Assembly (NCBI RefSeq): GCF_903166545.1
Contig: NZ_CAESCH010000002.1
Coordinates: 372,001 to 436,000 of the forward strand
Source of the DNA: Metabacillus schmidteae
GTDB lineage: Bacteria; Bacillota; Bacilli; Bacillales; Bacillaceae
Direction: 5' to 3'
DNA: 64,000 nt
The position numbers and the translations under genes were made by a program. Each line of letters opens with the position of its first letter. Position 1 is the first letter of the stretch. This document shows, piece after piece, positions 46,749-56,459 of this stretch. Below the pieces are notes generated by a model. The model saw nothing but the letters and a program-made list of their open reading frames with translations. It had not been told where the DNA came from and did no database searches.

Positions 46749-48101
46749 ATGAAAACAGAGAAGGAGAAGCAAACCCGACCGTCTCTATATAAAACAATAT
46801 GGAGATGGCATTTTTATGCCGGGCTGCTCATTGCCCCATTTCTTATTATTCTAGCATTTACCGGCTCGATTTATTTATATAAGCCGCAGATAGAACATTT
46901 TCTCTATAAAGATTTATATGAGGTAACCACGCAGGATGAGAGAATTTCACCGACCACACAAATTGAGGAAGTGAAAAAACAGTATCCTCATGCGGTTGTC
47001 ACGACTTATCGACCTGGAGAGGCAGAGAATCGTTCGAGTGAAATAGGTATTACAAATCATGAAGAATCACTGACGATTTTTAGTGATCCATATACAGGGA
47101 ACATAATTGGAGAATTAAATAACGAGGATCGAATCATGGATAAAATTGAAGAGTTCCATGGTGAATTAATGGCAGGTACAATAGGCGATCGGTTCGTTGA
47201 ATTAGTAGCTTGTTGGGCTGTCATCCTTGTTATTACTGGATTTTATTTATGGATGCCTAAGAAAAAATTCATGTTATCAGGTTCACTTTTTCCCCGTTTC
47301 AAAAAGGGTAAGAAGATTCTTGTAAGGGACATGCATGCTGTACCTGCATTCTGGATTATGGGGGGTATGCTGTTTTTAATCTTGACAGGTCTGCCCTGGT
47401 CAGGATTTTGGGGAGGTCATTTCCAAAACTTCGCAACACAAACAGGCGTAGGATATCCACCTTCTATTTACTTCGGAAATGCTCCGGAATCAACCATTAA
47501 AACGAAGGAAATTGCAGATGTACCATGGGCAGCTGAAAACCTGGAGATTCCCTCCTCTGAAGTAGGAGGATTTATTCCAATTTCAATTGATGACGTTGTC
47601 AGAGTAGCGGATCGTGAAGGGATTGACCCAAGCTATACGATTTATCTTCCAAGTGATCCGGCAGGTGTTTATACATTATCAGCTTATCCGCCAAAAGCAC
47701 AGGATGAGTTAACGATGCATGTTGATCAATATACGGGTGCAGTTTTAACTAATTATCGTTTTGAAAACTATGGATTTATTGGGAAGATAGTGGCTTTGGG
47801 AGTTACCATTCATAAAGGAACACAGTTTGGGTGGATCAACCAGCTAATAAGTCTCATCATTTGCTGGGGCATCATTTTTGTTGCATTTAGCGGCTATTAT
47901 TTATGGCTAATTCGTAAAAAGAAGCATGATCTTAGTGCACCAAATGCACCTAGTGCGAGGAAGGTAAAAGGTTTTCTAATTCTATTAATCATTTTAGGCA
48001 TTATATTTCCACTGGTCGGGTTATCGCTCATTCTAGTTTGGCTAATTGATTTGCTCATCATTCAGAGAACTCCAAAATTAAAGCAGTTCTTTAACGCTTA
48101 A
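46749..48101 (+). CDS. PepSY-associated TM helix protein
   Basis: A 450-residue membrane protein with four main helices (near 24-46, 150-166, 205-222, 368-390) and another near the C-terminus. PepSY-type segments (QIEEVKKQYPHAVVTTYRPG and DPYTGNIIGELNNEDRIMDK) lie in the outside loops. Family members, often near copper or iron-siderophore genes, are thought to handle electrons or metals at the membrane. GGAGAAGGAG precedes ATG 46749. A YtkA-like lipoprotein gene follows 18 bp downstream and the SCO1 operon lies opposite, which supports a copper or respiratory role. Confidence 0.88.
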   Translation: MKTEKEKQTRPSLYKTIWRWHFYAGLLIAPFLIILAFTGSIYLYKPQIEHFLYKDLYEVTTQDERISPTTQIEEVKKQYPHAVVTTYRPGEAENRSSEIGITNHEESLTIFSDPYTGNIIGELNNEDRIMDKIEEFHGELMAGTIGDRFVELVACWAVILVITGFYLWMPKKKFMLSGSLFPRFKKGKKILVRDMHAVPAFWIMGGMLFLILTGLPWSGFWGGHFQNFATQTGVGYPPSIYFGNAPESTIKTKEIADVPWAAENLEIPSSEVGGFIPISIDDVVRVADREGIDPSYTIYLPSDPAGVYTLSAYPPKAQDELTMHVDQYTGAVLTNYRFENYGFIGKIVALGVTIHKGTQFGWINQLISLIICWGIIFVAFSGYYLWLIRKKKHDLSAPNAPSARKVKGFLILLIILGIIFPLVGLSLILVWLIDLLIIQRTPKLKQFFNA

Positions 48102-48119
48102 AGGAAGGGGAGAGATAGA

Positions 48120-48590
48120 ATGAGAAAAGGATTTAGCTGCTCAATCGTTATGTTTTTTGCCATTTTTTTAGCAGCATGTGCCGATGAAGACAATGTTGCA
48201 TCATTATATAAACAAGAAAATCCTATTGATGTTGAAATCATGATCCCGGAAAAATTCACTGAAAATCAACAAGAAACAATCAAAGCAAAGCTAACACAAG
48301 CAGGAGAGCCGGTTGAAGGTGCAGATTATGTCCATTTTGAGATGTGGAACCAAGAGGGGACCGTTCACTATGAAATGGAACAAGCGAATGAAGAGGGAAA
48401 AGGTATATATAGTTTAAGCAAAGATTTTAATGAGGAAGGTCTTTATTTTGTGCAGGTTCATGCAAGTAATAACGGATCTGTCATCATGCCGAAAAAGCAA
48501 TTTGTTGTTGGAAAATTAACTGCAAATGATGAGGAATTTTTAAAGGAAAATAAAAAACCGCAAAGTGGAGGGCATGAAGGCCACCATTAA
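48120..48590 (+). CDS. YtkA-like domain lipoprotein
   Basis: A 156-residue secreted lipoprotein with lipobox LAAC (Cys20). The mature domain (about 35-140) has the YtkA-like pattern PIDVEIMIPEKFTENQQETI, AGEPVEGADYVHFEMWN and EEGLYFVQVHASNNG, an immunoglobulin-like fold related to FixH and copper-handling proteins. It ends in GGHEGHH, a His-rich tail that could bind metal. AAGGGGAGAG precedes ATG 48120, 18 bp after the PepSY gene, so the two form an operon. Confidence 0.88.
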   Translation: MRKGFSCSIVMFFAIFLAACADEDNVASLYKQENPIDVEIMIPEKFTENQQETIKAKLTQAGEPVEGADYVHFEMWNQEGTVHYEMEQANEEGKGIYSLSKDFNEEGLYFVQVHASNNGSVIMPKKQFVVGKLTANDEEFLKENKKPQSGGHEGHH

Positions 48591-48735
48591 ATGAAAGGTT
48601 AGAATAGGATCATTTATCGTTCCTCCGCTCCTTTTATATGAAGAATTGTGTGAAACAAATTCACAAAATGTTCACTTACGAGGAAATTTTCTACTCTATA
48701 TAATACAAAGAGTTAATAAAGGAGGAGCGATTAAA

Positions 48736-49224
48736 TTGCCAACAACGAAAAAGGAAAGTATACAATTTGGTTTTATCATGTGTTTTGGAATGGTATTCTT
48801 TATGACAATTTATAATTTTTATCTTAATGGAATGCTTGGGGAGCTGACGTTTATAGAAGGAGTATCAGATTTATTCATTGGGTTTATTATTGCATTTATA
48901 CTTGATTTGTTTATAGTTGGACCTAATGCGAAAAAAATTGCCTTGAAATTAACAGCTAAGACAAGTAATAAGCTCTACAAAATCCTAAGCATATCAATAT
49001 GCATGGTAATAGGGATGGCATTTTTTATGTCCATTTATGGCCTTGTTACAAATTATATTCATAACGGATATCACGCCAATTCAATTATGTCAGATTTTTT
49101 ATCTGTGTTCGGTAAGAACTTCATTGTAGCATTGCCGCTGCAAATTATTATTATGGGGCCACTAGTTCGATTTATTTTTGTTAAATTTATTAAATCCAAT
49201 GAAATGGTAAGTATGGGAAATTAG
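48736..49224 (+). CDS. DUF2798 family membrane protein
   Basis: The start is TTG 48736, after AAAGGAGGAG with ten bases spacing; the frame is open to 48646 without a binding site. The 162 residues hold two copies of a two-helix unit: FGFIMCFGMVFFMTIYNFYL...GFIIAFILDLFIVGPNAKKIA and ISICMVIGMAFFMSIYGLV...FIVALPLQIIIMGPLVRFIF. This is the DUF2798 repeat. The function is unknown. The TAG stop is part of the conserved left border (AATTAGTTCGTTCC) of a hairpin repeat, so the original C-terminus may have been altered by insertion. Confidence 0.85.
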   Translation: MPTTKKESIQFGFIMCFGMVFFMTIYNFYLNGMLGELTFIEGVSDLFIGFIIAFILDLFIVGPNAKKIALKLTAKTSNKLYKILSISICMVIGMAFFMSIYGLVTNYIHNGYHANSIMSDFLSVFGKNFIVALPLQIIIMGPLVRFIFVKFIKSNEMVSMGN

Positions 49225-49396
49225 TTCGTTCCATTGCGCTGCAGACACTCGATGCGCCGGGGAGGAAGCTGAGCCTCCTTGTCTCCGCCTGCGGGGTCTC
49301 AGCCTTTCCTCTACTTCCCGCAGGAGTCGAGTGTCTTCCGCTCCATTCCACTATAGAGTTAAAATAGGATTCAAAATCATCTTTGCGAAAACAGCC
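49213..49396. repeat. MITE-like hairpin element, long copy 3
   Basis: Runs from AATTAGTTCGTTCCATTGCG through GGGGAGGAAGCTGAGCCTCC to CGCTCCATTCCACTAT and the terminal GCGAAAACAG (49385-49394). The left terminal repeat is missing; the element begins at the stop codon of the DUF2798 gene. It fills most of the 49225-49515 gap. Confidence 0.75.
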
Positions 49397-49515
49397 TAAG
49401 ATAAAATATTCATCAATACATACTGAGAAATTGGACAGTAGTAATTACTGTGAGATCTATGGCCGGTAAAACAATATAAGAGTCGCTATCAGCATAGCGA
49501 CCCTTATGATTTCAA

Positions 49516-50436
49516 TTATGTGAACTCAGACTCCAGACGTTTGAGGAATTCTTCTGCCGCACTATAGCCTTGCTGTTTGAGAAGCCAATTATTAGCGGCT
49601 GCTTCAATTAACCCTGCCACATCACGACCAGGCTGCAGTTGGATTTCAATATGAGGAATTTTAACACCCATATATTCTGTGAATCTGGACTCCTGCTCTA
49701 ATTCGTTATTAAGGGTATCTTTCTCCCATTTTTTTAATTCGATATCAAGCGCGATTCTTGTTTCATCTTGAAACGCTTTTCTTCCATATAAACGGACGAC
49801 ATTTAAAAGGCCAATACTTCGTAAAGAAAGAAATTCCTTCGTTTTTTCATCATGAGTCCCGAGAATTGTCGTTGGACTAAGCTTTTTCAGCACGACAACA
49901 TCATCAGCCACAAGCCGGTGTCCTCTTCCGATCAACGTATGGGCTGTTTCACTTTTCCCAACCCCGGATTTTCCACGTATTAAAATCCCCATTCCATAGA
50001 CATTAATACAAACCCCATGGATTGCCGATTCAGGTGCTAGTGCTTTCACCATAAAAGCATCAAGTTGTGTCATAACCTCAGATGTTATTCGTGGTTCTTT
50101 GGTACATAATAGAGGAATTCCTTCTTCTAGACAATATTGTTTCAAGTAGGTTAACCCTTCTTCACTAGCTGTAACGATAAAACAAGGGGGATGGTATTTA
50201 ACAATATTTCCGATACGGAATTGGCGCTCTTCTATGCTTAATTTATGTAGATAGTTGATTTCTTTTCGACCGAGTATTTGAACCCGTTCCGTTGGAAAGA
50301 AATCAAAATGGCCGACAAACTCCAAACCTGGGCGGTGTGACCTGGGTTGAGTAATCGGTTGTTGCAACTGACTCTCTCCAGCCAGAACTTTTAATGAAAA
50401 CTTTTGAACCAAATGTTCAACCGTTAATAATTTCAA
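49516..50436 (-). CDS. hprK: HPr kinase/phosphorylase paralogue
   Basis: HprK phosphorylates HPr or Crh at Ser46, the signal for CcpA-dependent catabolite repression. The 306 residues keep the family landmarks: catalytic His140 in AIHGV, the P-loop GKSGVGKS (155-162), the acidic pair in RLVADDVV (178-179) and SIGLLNVVRLYG in the second signature region. It stands alone on the minus strand; the usual partners lgt and ppaX are absent, so it is probably an additional paralogue beside the canonical hprK. Its placement next to a dicarboxylate-use island suggests a dedicated regulatory role, which is inference. AGGAAGGAGAG precedes ATG 50436, with the start of translation at MKLLTVEHLV. Confidence 0.88.
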   Translation of the reverse strand: MKLLTVEHLVQKFSLKVLAGESQLQQPITQPRSHRPGLEFVGHFDFFPTERVQILGRKEINYLHKLSIEERQFRIGNIVKYHPPCFIVTASEEGLTYLKQYCLEEGIPLLCTKEPRITSEVMTQLDAFMVKALAPESAIHGVCINVYGMGILIRGKSGVGKSETAHTLIGRGHRLVADDVVVLKKLSPTTILGTHDEKTKEFLSLRSIGLLNVVRLYGRKAFQDETRIALDIELKKWEKDTLNNELEQESRFTEYMGVKIPHIEIQLQPGRDVAGLIEAAANNWLLKQQGYSAAEEFLKRLESEFT

Positions 50437-50649
50437 TTCGAGGTTGCTCTCCTTCCTAAATTCTTATTAAGTTGTTAAACGATATAATAAGGAAATAGTT
50501 TATTGTATTTTATCATAGCCGATTTTAGTAGTTGAAAGCTATCATAAATGAAAGAATGTCACAGAAAAGATGAAATCATACGAAAGTGTAAGTAAGCGGT
50601 TGAGAAAGTATCACATAATTAAGAACAGTCATTGATTAAACGAGCTTTT

Positions 50650-50679
50650 GTAAGCAACTTTTTGTTGCTTACTTTTTTT
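50650..50679 (+). terminator. Orphan intrinsic terminator upstream of transporter
   Basis: GTAAGCAAC pairs perfectly with GTTGCTTAC around five T and is followed by seven T. No plus-strand gene lies between it and the divergent hprK start at 50436, so it may end a small RNA or a leader. Confidence 0.88.
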
Positions 50680-50718
50680 ATTATCAAAACAATAATTTAA
50701 ATTTCATAAACTATTCTT

Positions 50719-50733
50719 TTGGAAGCGTTACAC
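50719..50733 (+). promoter_or_regulatory. cre-like site upstream of transporter
   Basis: TTGGAAGCGTTACAC matches most positions of the CcpA operator consensus WTGNAANCGNWNNCW, best in the left half. It lies 42 bases before the start codon and would allow glucose repression. Confidence 0.45.
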
Positions 50734-50774
50734 CTATTCTGTAAATACAGAAGTAATGAAGGAGGAAATATCTC

Positions 50775-52115
50775 ATGGAAACAGCAAGAGAATTGGAAAC
50801 GCTTCAACATGAAGATGGGAAAAAAGGGTTTCTTACAAAGTTAAAACAAGTCAAGGTAGGGGTTATCCCGTTACCACTTTATTTAGTATTAGCAGCAATT
50901 GTCTATGGCGCATCTGTTTATAATCAGCTGCCTCCAGACATGATTGGAGGATTTGCGGTTATTATGGTGCTTGGGATCCTATTAGGGGACCTTGGTATGA
51001 AGATTCCTATTTTAAAGGACATTGGCGGACCAGCTATATTAGCCTTGCTAGTTCCATCTATCCTTGTGTTTTTAGACTTATTTAACCCGGCTTCGATGGA
51101 AGCGGTGACAACTTTAATGAAAACATCTAACTTCCTATATTTATATATTTCTGTTTTAGTAGCAGGAAGCATACTGGGTATGAATCGCAAAGTCTTGATT
51201 CAAGGGTTTTCAAAAATGTTTATCCCGCTTGTTCTTGGAACGATAGCTTCTATTGTTGTTGGTATTTCAGTTGGAGCACTTTTTGGATATGAAATGAAGC
51301 ATACCTTTTTCTATATCATTGTTCCTATTATTGGAGGAGGAGTTGGTGAAGGAATTTTACCATTATCACTAGCATACTCACAGATTTTAGGTGGATCGGC
51401 TGAAACGTATGTGTCTCAAATGATTCCTGCTGCAGTCATTGGAAATATCGTTGCAGTAATAAGTGCAGGTTTAATGAAGAATTTAGGTGAAAGAAAGCCG
51501 GAACTTACTGGAAATGGTGTATTAGTCAAATCAAAAGATGGCATTAAAGAAATGAACAATGAGAGTACAAATATAAATGCGCCAGTTGATTTTTCATTAA
51601 TGGGTGCAGGTTTACTTCTTGCTTGTGCATTTTTCATCTTCGGTCAATTTGCCCATATGTTTTTAGGAATTCCGGGCCCTGTGTTAATGATTGTGGCTGC
51701 TACTCTGGTTAAATGTCTTCAACTGATGCCGAAAAAAATGGAACAAGGTGCATTTCATCTGTATAAATTTGTTTCTACCGGTTTAACTTGGCCGCTTATG
51801 GTGGGGTTAGGAATGCTGTATATTCCTCTTGAGGATGTTGTGAAAATTGTAACTCCAGCTTATGTGGTGGTATGTATGTCTGTTGTTATTGCAATGGTTG
51901 GGACAGGTTATTTTGTTGGGAAGTTCTTAAATATGCATCCGGTTGAATCAGCGATTGTAACAGGATGTCATAGCGGTTTAGGTGGAACAGGGGACGTAGC
52001 TATTTTGTCTGCTTCGAACAGAATGTCACTTATGCCATTTGCACAAGTAGCAACAAGACTTGGTGGAGCTGCTACAGTCATTATGGCTACACTCTTAATG
52101 AAGTTTTTTAGTTAA
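50775..52115 (+). CDS. maeN: 2-hydroxycarboxylate (malate/citrate) transporter
   Basis: A 446-residue secondary transporter of the 2HCT family (CitS, CimH, MaeN), importing malate or citrate with sodium ions or protons. About 11 membrane helices are visible, with the two re-entrant GGxG loops IIGGGVGEGILPLS and CHSGLGGTGDVAIL that form the substrate site. Its length equals B. subtilis MaeN, and a MalK/MalR-type system that controls maeN in B. subtilis is encoded nine kilobases downstream, so malate is the favoured substrate; CimH-like specificity is also possible. AAGGAGGAAA precedes ATG 50775. Confidence 0.85.
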   Translation: METARELETLQHEDGKKGFLTKLKQVKVGVIPLPLYLVLAAIVYGASVYNQLPPDMIGGFAVIMVLGILLGDLGMKIPILKDIGGPAILALLVPSILVFLDLFNPASMEAVTTLMKTSNFLYLYISVLVAGSILGMNRKVLIQGFSKMFIPLVLGTIASIVVGISVGALFGYEMKHTFFYIIVPIIGGGVGEGILPLSLAYSQILGGSAETYVSQMIPAAVIGNIVAVISAGLMKNLGERKPELTGNGVLVKSKDGIKEMNNESTNINAPVDFSLMGAGLLLACAFFIFGQFAHMFLGIPGPVLMIVAATLVKCLQLMPKKMEQGAFHLYKFVSTGLTWPLMVGLGMLYIPLEDVVKIVTPAYVVVCMSVVIAMVGTGYFVGKFLNMHPVESAIVTGCHSGLGGTGDVAILSASNRMSLMPFAQVATRLGGAATVIMATLLMKFFS

Positions 52116-52119
52116 AAGG

Positions 52120-52186
52120 ATAAGGGAGACTAAGTACAGGCTTGAAAAGTAGAAGAATTTCAGCCTTGCCTGGTCTCCCTTTGTAG
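52120..52186 (+). terminator. Probable terminator after transporter
   Basis: AAGGGAGAC pairs with GTCTCCCTT, with an inner CAGGC/GCCTG pair, followed by a short T-tract. Confidence 0.6.
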
Positions 52187-52295
52187 CGGGTTCAAGTTAA
52201 ATATTAATGAATGTAATCTATTTCTGTTGTTATAGATAAAACGTTGTAAATATTACAGTTAGTAAATATAGCCTCAAAAAGGAGCAGTAAATATC

Positions 52296-53501
52296 ATGAC
52301 AAAAATTATTGCAATCAATGCAGGGAGTTCTTCTTTAAAGTTTCAATTGTTTGAAATGCCGAAAGAGAAAGTACTCACAGCCGGATTGGTAGAACGTATC
52401 GGATTAGAAAAGGGAGTATTCACGATCTTAGTGAACGGAGAAAAAGTAAAAGAAACAATTGACATTCCAGACCATGCTGTTGCGGTTAGAATGCTATTGG
52501 ATAAACTTACGCATTATGGAATTGTTGAATCTTTAAATGAAATTGAAGGTATCGGCCATCGTATTGTACACGGAGGAGAGATATTTAATGATTCTGTTTT
52601 AATTTCAGATGAAACACTTCAAAAAATCGAAGAACTATCAGATTTAGCCCCGCTTCATAACCCCGCGAATGTTATTGGAATTAAAGCATTCAAAGAGGTT
52701 TTACCAAATGTGAAGTCAGTAGCTGTTTTTGATACAGCATTTCATCAAACAATGCCAGAGAGATCATTTTTATATAGTTTACCTTATGAATATTATGAAA
52801 AGTATGGAATCCGTAAATACGGCTTTCATGGCACCTCACATAAATATGTTTCGGAAAAAGCTGCAGAATTACTTGGACGTCCGATCGATCAATTGCGCTT
52901 GATTTCCTGTCACTTAGGAAACGGGGCAAGTATAGCTGCAATTGAAGGTGGAAAATCTATTGATACTTCAATGGGCTTTACTCCCCTTGCAGGTGTTGCA
53001 ATGGGAACTCGTTCAGGGAACATTGACCCGGCGTTGATTCCGTTTATTATGGAAAAAACAGGTCAAACAGAAATGGAAGTACTGGACATTTTGAATAAAA
53101 AGAGTGGTATATTGGGGATTTCCGGTTTATCAAGTGATCTTCGTGACATTGAACATGCCGCTGAAGAAGGAAATGAACGTGCAGAAACTGCTCTTGAAGT
53201 ATTTGCTAGTAGAATTCATAAATATATTGGCTCATACGCAGCTCAAATGTCTGGAGTAGATGCGATCATATTCACTGCAGGAATAGGGGAAAACAGTGAT
53301 ATTATTCGTTCACGAGTATTGCGTGGTTTAGAATTCATGGGTGTTTATTGGGATTCTGCCCTAAATCAGGTCCGTGGTGAGGATAGATTCATTAGCTACC
53401 CGCATTCTCCTGTAAAGGTCATCATTATTCCAACCAATGAGGAAGTTATGATTGCACGTGATGTAGAAAGAATAACGGCTGAATTAGCTGTACCTCTTTG
53501 A
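52296..53501 (+). CDS. ackA: Acetate kinase
   Basis: AckA makes ATP and acetate from acetyl phosphate, the usual overflow route in bacilli. The 401 residues begin [20 protein letters not shown] (phosphate 1 motif), and contain GHRIVHGGE, the catalytic Asp in [42 protein letters not shown] and [20 protein letters not shown] precedes ATG 52296. It is placed between the dicarboxylate transporter and gapB, not in its usual Bacillus neighbourhood as I recall it, so it may be a second copy devoted to this island. Confidence 0.97.
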   Translation: MTKIIAINAGSSSLKFQLFEMPKEKVLTAGLVERIGLEKGVFTILVNGEKVKETIDIPDHAVAVRMLLDKLTHYGIVESLNEIEGIGHRIVHGGEIFNDSVLISDETLQKIEELSDLAPLHNPANVIGIKAFKEVLPNVKSVAVFDTAFHQTMPERSFLYSLPYEYYEKYGIRKYGFHGTSHKYVSEKAAELLGRPIDQLRLISCHLGNGASIAAIEGGKSIDTSMGFTPLAGVAMGTRSGNIDPALIPFIMEKTGQTEMEVLDILNKKSGILGISGLSSDLRDIEHAAEEGNERAETALEVFASRIHKYIGSYAAQMSGVDAIIFTAGIGENSDIIRSRVLRGLEFMGVYWDSALNQVRGEDRFISYPHSPVKVIIIPTNEEVMIARDVERITAELAVPL

Positions 53502-53597
53502 TGAAAAGCTACAGGTACAATTAATCCGTTTTTGTCGAATTTAATATTAATTTATAGTAAATAAAAAAGTAAAAATAGTGATGTATTTTCATATTAA

Positions 53598-53608
53598 TGT
53601 GTTATACT
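53598..53608 (+). promoter_or_regulatory. CcpN-box match upstream of gapB
   Basis: TGTGTTATACT fits the CcpN operator consensus TRTGHYATAYW at every position and lies just upstream of a TATAAT-like -10 at about 53613. CcpN represses gapB and pckA on glycolytic carbon in B. subtilis. The ccpN gene is not in the window. Confidence 0.6.
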
Positions 53609-53665
53609 AATCTTATAATTTAAGTTTAATAGTATATATCAATTTGACTTAGGGGGCATATTAAT

Positions 53666-54694
53666 ATGATTAACGTTGCTATTAACGGGTTTGGACGCAT
53701 TGGAAGAATGGTGTTTCGTCAAGCGATAAAGGATAGCTCATTTCAAATCGTAGCCATTAATGCGAGCTACCCTGCAGAAACATTGGCACATCTAATTAAG
53801 TATGACACAGTACATGGGAAGTTTGACGGTTCTGTAGAGGTATCACAAGATCACTTGTTGGTCGATGGTAAAGTGGTCCAGCTTCTAAATCAACGTAATC
53901 CGCAAGAGCTTCCTTGGAGGGAACTGGGAATAGATGTTGTCATTGAAGCAACAGGTAAATTTAATGCAAAGGAAAAAGCAAGCTTGCACCTGGAGGCTGG
54001 TGCAAAGAAGGTTATTTTAACAGCTCCCGGTAAAAATGAAGACGCTACAATTGTAGTCGGTGTAAACGACGAGCAGTTGGATATTAACAAGCATGATGTG
54101 ATTTCCAATGCTTCATGTACAACGAATTGTCTGGCTCCAATCGTAAAGGTGTTAGATGAACAATTTGGCATTGAGAATGGCTTAATGACGACTGTACATG
54201 CCTATACAAATGATCAAAATAATATTGATAATCCTCACAAGGATTTACGCAGAGCCCGTGCTTGTGCACAATCCATTATTCCGACAACAACAGGTGCAGC
54301 TAAAGCGTTAGCAAAGGTTCTACCACATTTATCCGGGAAATTACATGGTATGGCACTACGTGTTCCAACTCCGAATGTGTCACTTGTTGACCTAGTGGTA
54401 GACGTGAAGTGTGATGTGACAGTAGACGAAATTAATCATGCTTTCCAGGCTGCTGCTCAAGGATCAATGAAGGGAATCATCGAATTCTGTGAAACTCCGC
54501 TTGTATCGGTTGATTTTAATACAAACCCAAGCTCATCAATTGTTGATGGTTTATCAACAATTGTTATGGGGACGCGTAAGGTAAAGGTGCTCGCTTGGTA
54601 TGACAATGAGTGGGGCTACTCCTGCCGTGTAGTTGACCTTGTAAAGCTGGTAGCAGATCAATTTGTCGCCCAAAGAGATGTCCAGCACGTCTAA
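53666..54694 (+). CDS. gapB: Glyceraldehyde-3-phosphate dehydrogenase, gluconeogenic type GapB
   Basis: GapB runs the reaction towards glyceraldehyde 3-phosphate using mainly NADPH and is needed for gluconeogenesis. The 342 residues have the NAD(P)-fold INGFGRIGRMVFRQ and the catalytic Cys151 in SNASCTTNCLAP, with NASYPAETLAHLIKYDT, a GapB-like replacement of the NDL segment of glycolytic GapA. TTAGGGGGC precedes ATG 53666. A CcpN-box match sits at its promoter. The next gene, pckA, is the other classical CcpN target. Confidence 0.96.
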   Translation: MINVAINGFGRIGRMVFRQAIKDSSFQIVAINASYPAETLAHLIKYDTVHGKFDGSVEVSQDHLLVDGKVVQLLNQRNPQELPWRELGIDVVIEATGKFNAKEKASLHLEAGAKKVILTAPGKNEDATIVVGVNDEQLDINKHDVISNASCTTNCLAPIVKVLDEQFGIENGLMTTVHAYTNDQNNIDNPHKDLRRARACAQSIIPTTTGAAKALAKVLPHLSGKLHGMALRVPTPNVSLVDLVVDVKCDVTVDEINHAFQAAAQGSMKGIIEFCETPLVSVDFNTNPSSSIVDGLSTIVMGTRKVKVLAWYDNEWGYSCRVVDLVKLVADQFVAQRDVQHV

Positions 54695-54734
54695 GTAGAT
54701 AACATAAATTTCACCAAAAAACTTCGAAAAAATA

Positions 54735-54764
54735 GTATGTACCATCTAGGTTAATTGTATGTAC
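54735..54764 (+). promoter_or_regulatory. Direct repeat upstream of pckA
   Basis: GTATGTAC occurs at 54735-54742 and again at 54757-54764, 22 bases (two helical turns) apart. The flanks AGTATGTACCAT and TGTATGTACTAT are also alike. It may be a regulator site; the match to the CcpN consensus is only partial. Confidence 0.4.
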
Positions 54765-54784
54765 TATTTAACCTTCTTTAATAG

Positions 54785-54850
54785 AGCGTAATGGATCGAA
54801 CTTATTTCCATTAAAAACTGTATTAAAAACAAAGTATGCGAAAACAGCCA
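54785..54850. repeat. Internally deleted MITE-like element before pckA
   Basis: TAATGGATCGAACT...TTCCATT and the terminus AAGTATGCGAAAACAGCC match the outer parts of the long hairpin element at 13233-13459. The terminus ends six bases before the pckA Shine-Dalgarno sequence. Confidence 0.45.
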
Positions 54851-54866
54851 AAACATAAAGGATGAT

Positions 54867-56459
54867 ATGAATATGAGCAGTGTAAACATTCAAATAGATG
54901 TAAACGAGTTATTAAATGGAAGTAATACACAAAAACAATTAAGTGTCTCACAATTAGTAGAAAAAGTCATTAAGAGAGGTGAAGGCAAACTAACTTCTAC
55001 CGGTGCTGTTTCTGTTTCAACAGGTAAGTATACAGGCCGTTCTCCTAAAGATAAATTCATAGTAGAGGAAGCATCCACTGTACATAAGATTGATTGGGGG
55101 AATGTAAACCAACCAATTTCTAAGCAACATTTTGATAACCTTTACACAAAGGTATTAGAATACTTAAAAGAAAAAGAAGAAATCTTCGTATTTAAAGGCT
55201 TTGCAGGAGCGGATCACAATTCCCGTCTTCCAATTACAGTAATAAATGAATATGCTTGGCATAACCTTTTTGCACATCAATTGTTTATTGGTCCAACTGG
55301 GACTGATGAGCAAACACATGAAGATCCATTTACAATCGTATCTGCTCCAACATTCAAAGCAAATCCGATCATTGACGGTACAAATTCCGAAACATTTATT
55401 ATCGTTTCGTTTGAAAAGCGTGTAATTCTGATTGGTGGTACTGAGTATGCTGGTGAAATGAAGAAATCCATCTTCTCAATTATGAACTACTTATTACCTG
55501 AACAAGATATTTTACCAATGCACTGTTCGGCAAACGTTTCTGAAGAAGGTGATGTAGCATTGTTTTTCGGCTTATCCGGTACAGGTAAGACAACGCTCTC
55601 TGCGGATCCAAACCGTAAGTTAATTGGTGATGATGAGCATGGTTGGTCTGATAACGGCGTATTTAATATTGAAGGCGGCTGCTATGCAAAATGCGTAAGC
55701 CTATCTAGAGAGAAGGAACCACAAATCTTTGATGCTATTACATTCGGTTCTGTATTGGAGAATGTTGTCATCGATGAGAATACTGGACTTGCAGATTACA
55801 ATGATGTTTCTTTAACTGAAAATACACGTGCAGCTTATTCACTTGATGCAATTGATAATATTATGGTTCCGAGTGTGGCCGGACATCCAAATACAATTGT
55901 ATTCCTAACAGCTGATGCATTCGGCGTATTGCCTCCAATTAGCAAGCTATCAAAAGAACAGGCTATGTACCATTTCTTAAGCGGCTATACGAGTAAGTTA
56001 GCAGGAACAGAGCGTGGGGTTACATCTCCGGAAGTAACATTTTCTACATGCTTTGGTTCTCCATTCTTACCGCTTGATGCATCTCGTTATGCAGAAATGC
56101 TTGGAGAAAAAATTGATAAACACGATGCGAATGTATTCTTGGTAAACACCGGCTGGACCGGAGGAGAATATGGCGTAGGACACCGTATGAACCTTTCCTA
56201 CACACGTGGAATGGTGAGAGCGGCACTTAACGGAGAATTAGATAATGTGGAAACAGGAAAGGACGATATCTTCGGCTTGGAGATTCCACTTCATGTGCCG
56301 GGTGTACCTGATGATGTATTAATTCCGGAAAAAACCTGGAGTGATAAGGAAGCATACAAAGCAAAAGCCTTAGACCTTGCTGGCAAGTTTAATGAAAACT
56401 TCAAAAAGTTCACAAGTGTATCTGAAGATATTGTGAAGCTTGGAGGACCTCTGGTATAA
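54867..56459 (+). CDS. pckA: Phosphoenolpyruvate carboxykinase (ATP)
   Basis: PckA converts oxaloacetate to phosphoenolpyruvate and is the entry to gluconeogenesis. The 530 residues contain [10 protein letters not shown], the metal and substrate residues in [20 protein letters not shown], the P-loop [20 protein letters not shown] and the adenine-site [15 protein letters not shown] precedes both ATG 54867 and ATG 54873; either could be used. It lies between gapB and mqo in the same direction, with its own upstream repeats and a terminator about 130 bp after the stop. Confidence 0.97.
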   Translation: MNMSSVNIQIDVNELLNGSNTQKQLSVSQLVEKVIKRGEGKLTSTGAVSVSTGKYTGRSPKDKFIVEEASTVHKIDWGNVNQPISKQHFDNLYTKVLEYLKEKEEIFVFKGFAGADHNSRLPITVINEYAWHNLFAHQLFIGPTGTDEQTHEDPFTIVSAPTFKANPIIDGTNSETFIIVSFEKRVILIGGTEYAGEMKKSIFSIMNYLLPEQDILPMHCSANVSEEGDVALFFGLSGTGKTTLSADPNRKLIGDDEHGWSDNGVFNIEGGCYAKCVSLSREKEPQIFDAITFGSVLENVVIDENTGLADYNDVSLTENTRAAYSLDAIDNIMVPSVAGHPNTIVFLTADAFGVLPPISKLSKEQAMYHFLSGYTSKLAGTERGVTSPEVTFSTCFGSPFLPLDASRYAEMLGEKIDKHDANVFLVNTGWTGGEYGVGHRMNLSYTRGMVRAALNGELDNVETGKDDIFGLEIPLHVPGVPDDVLIPEKTWSDKEAYKAKALDLAGKFNENFKKFTSVSEDIVKLGGPLV

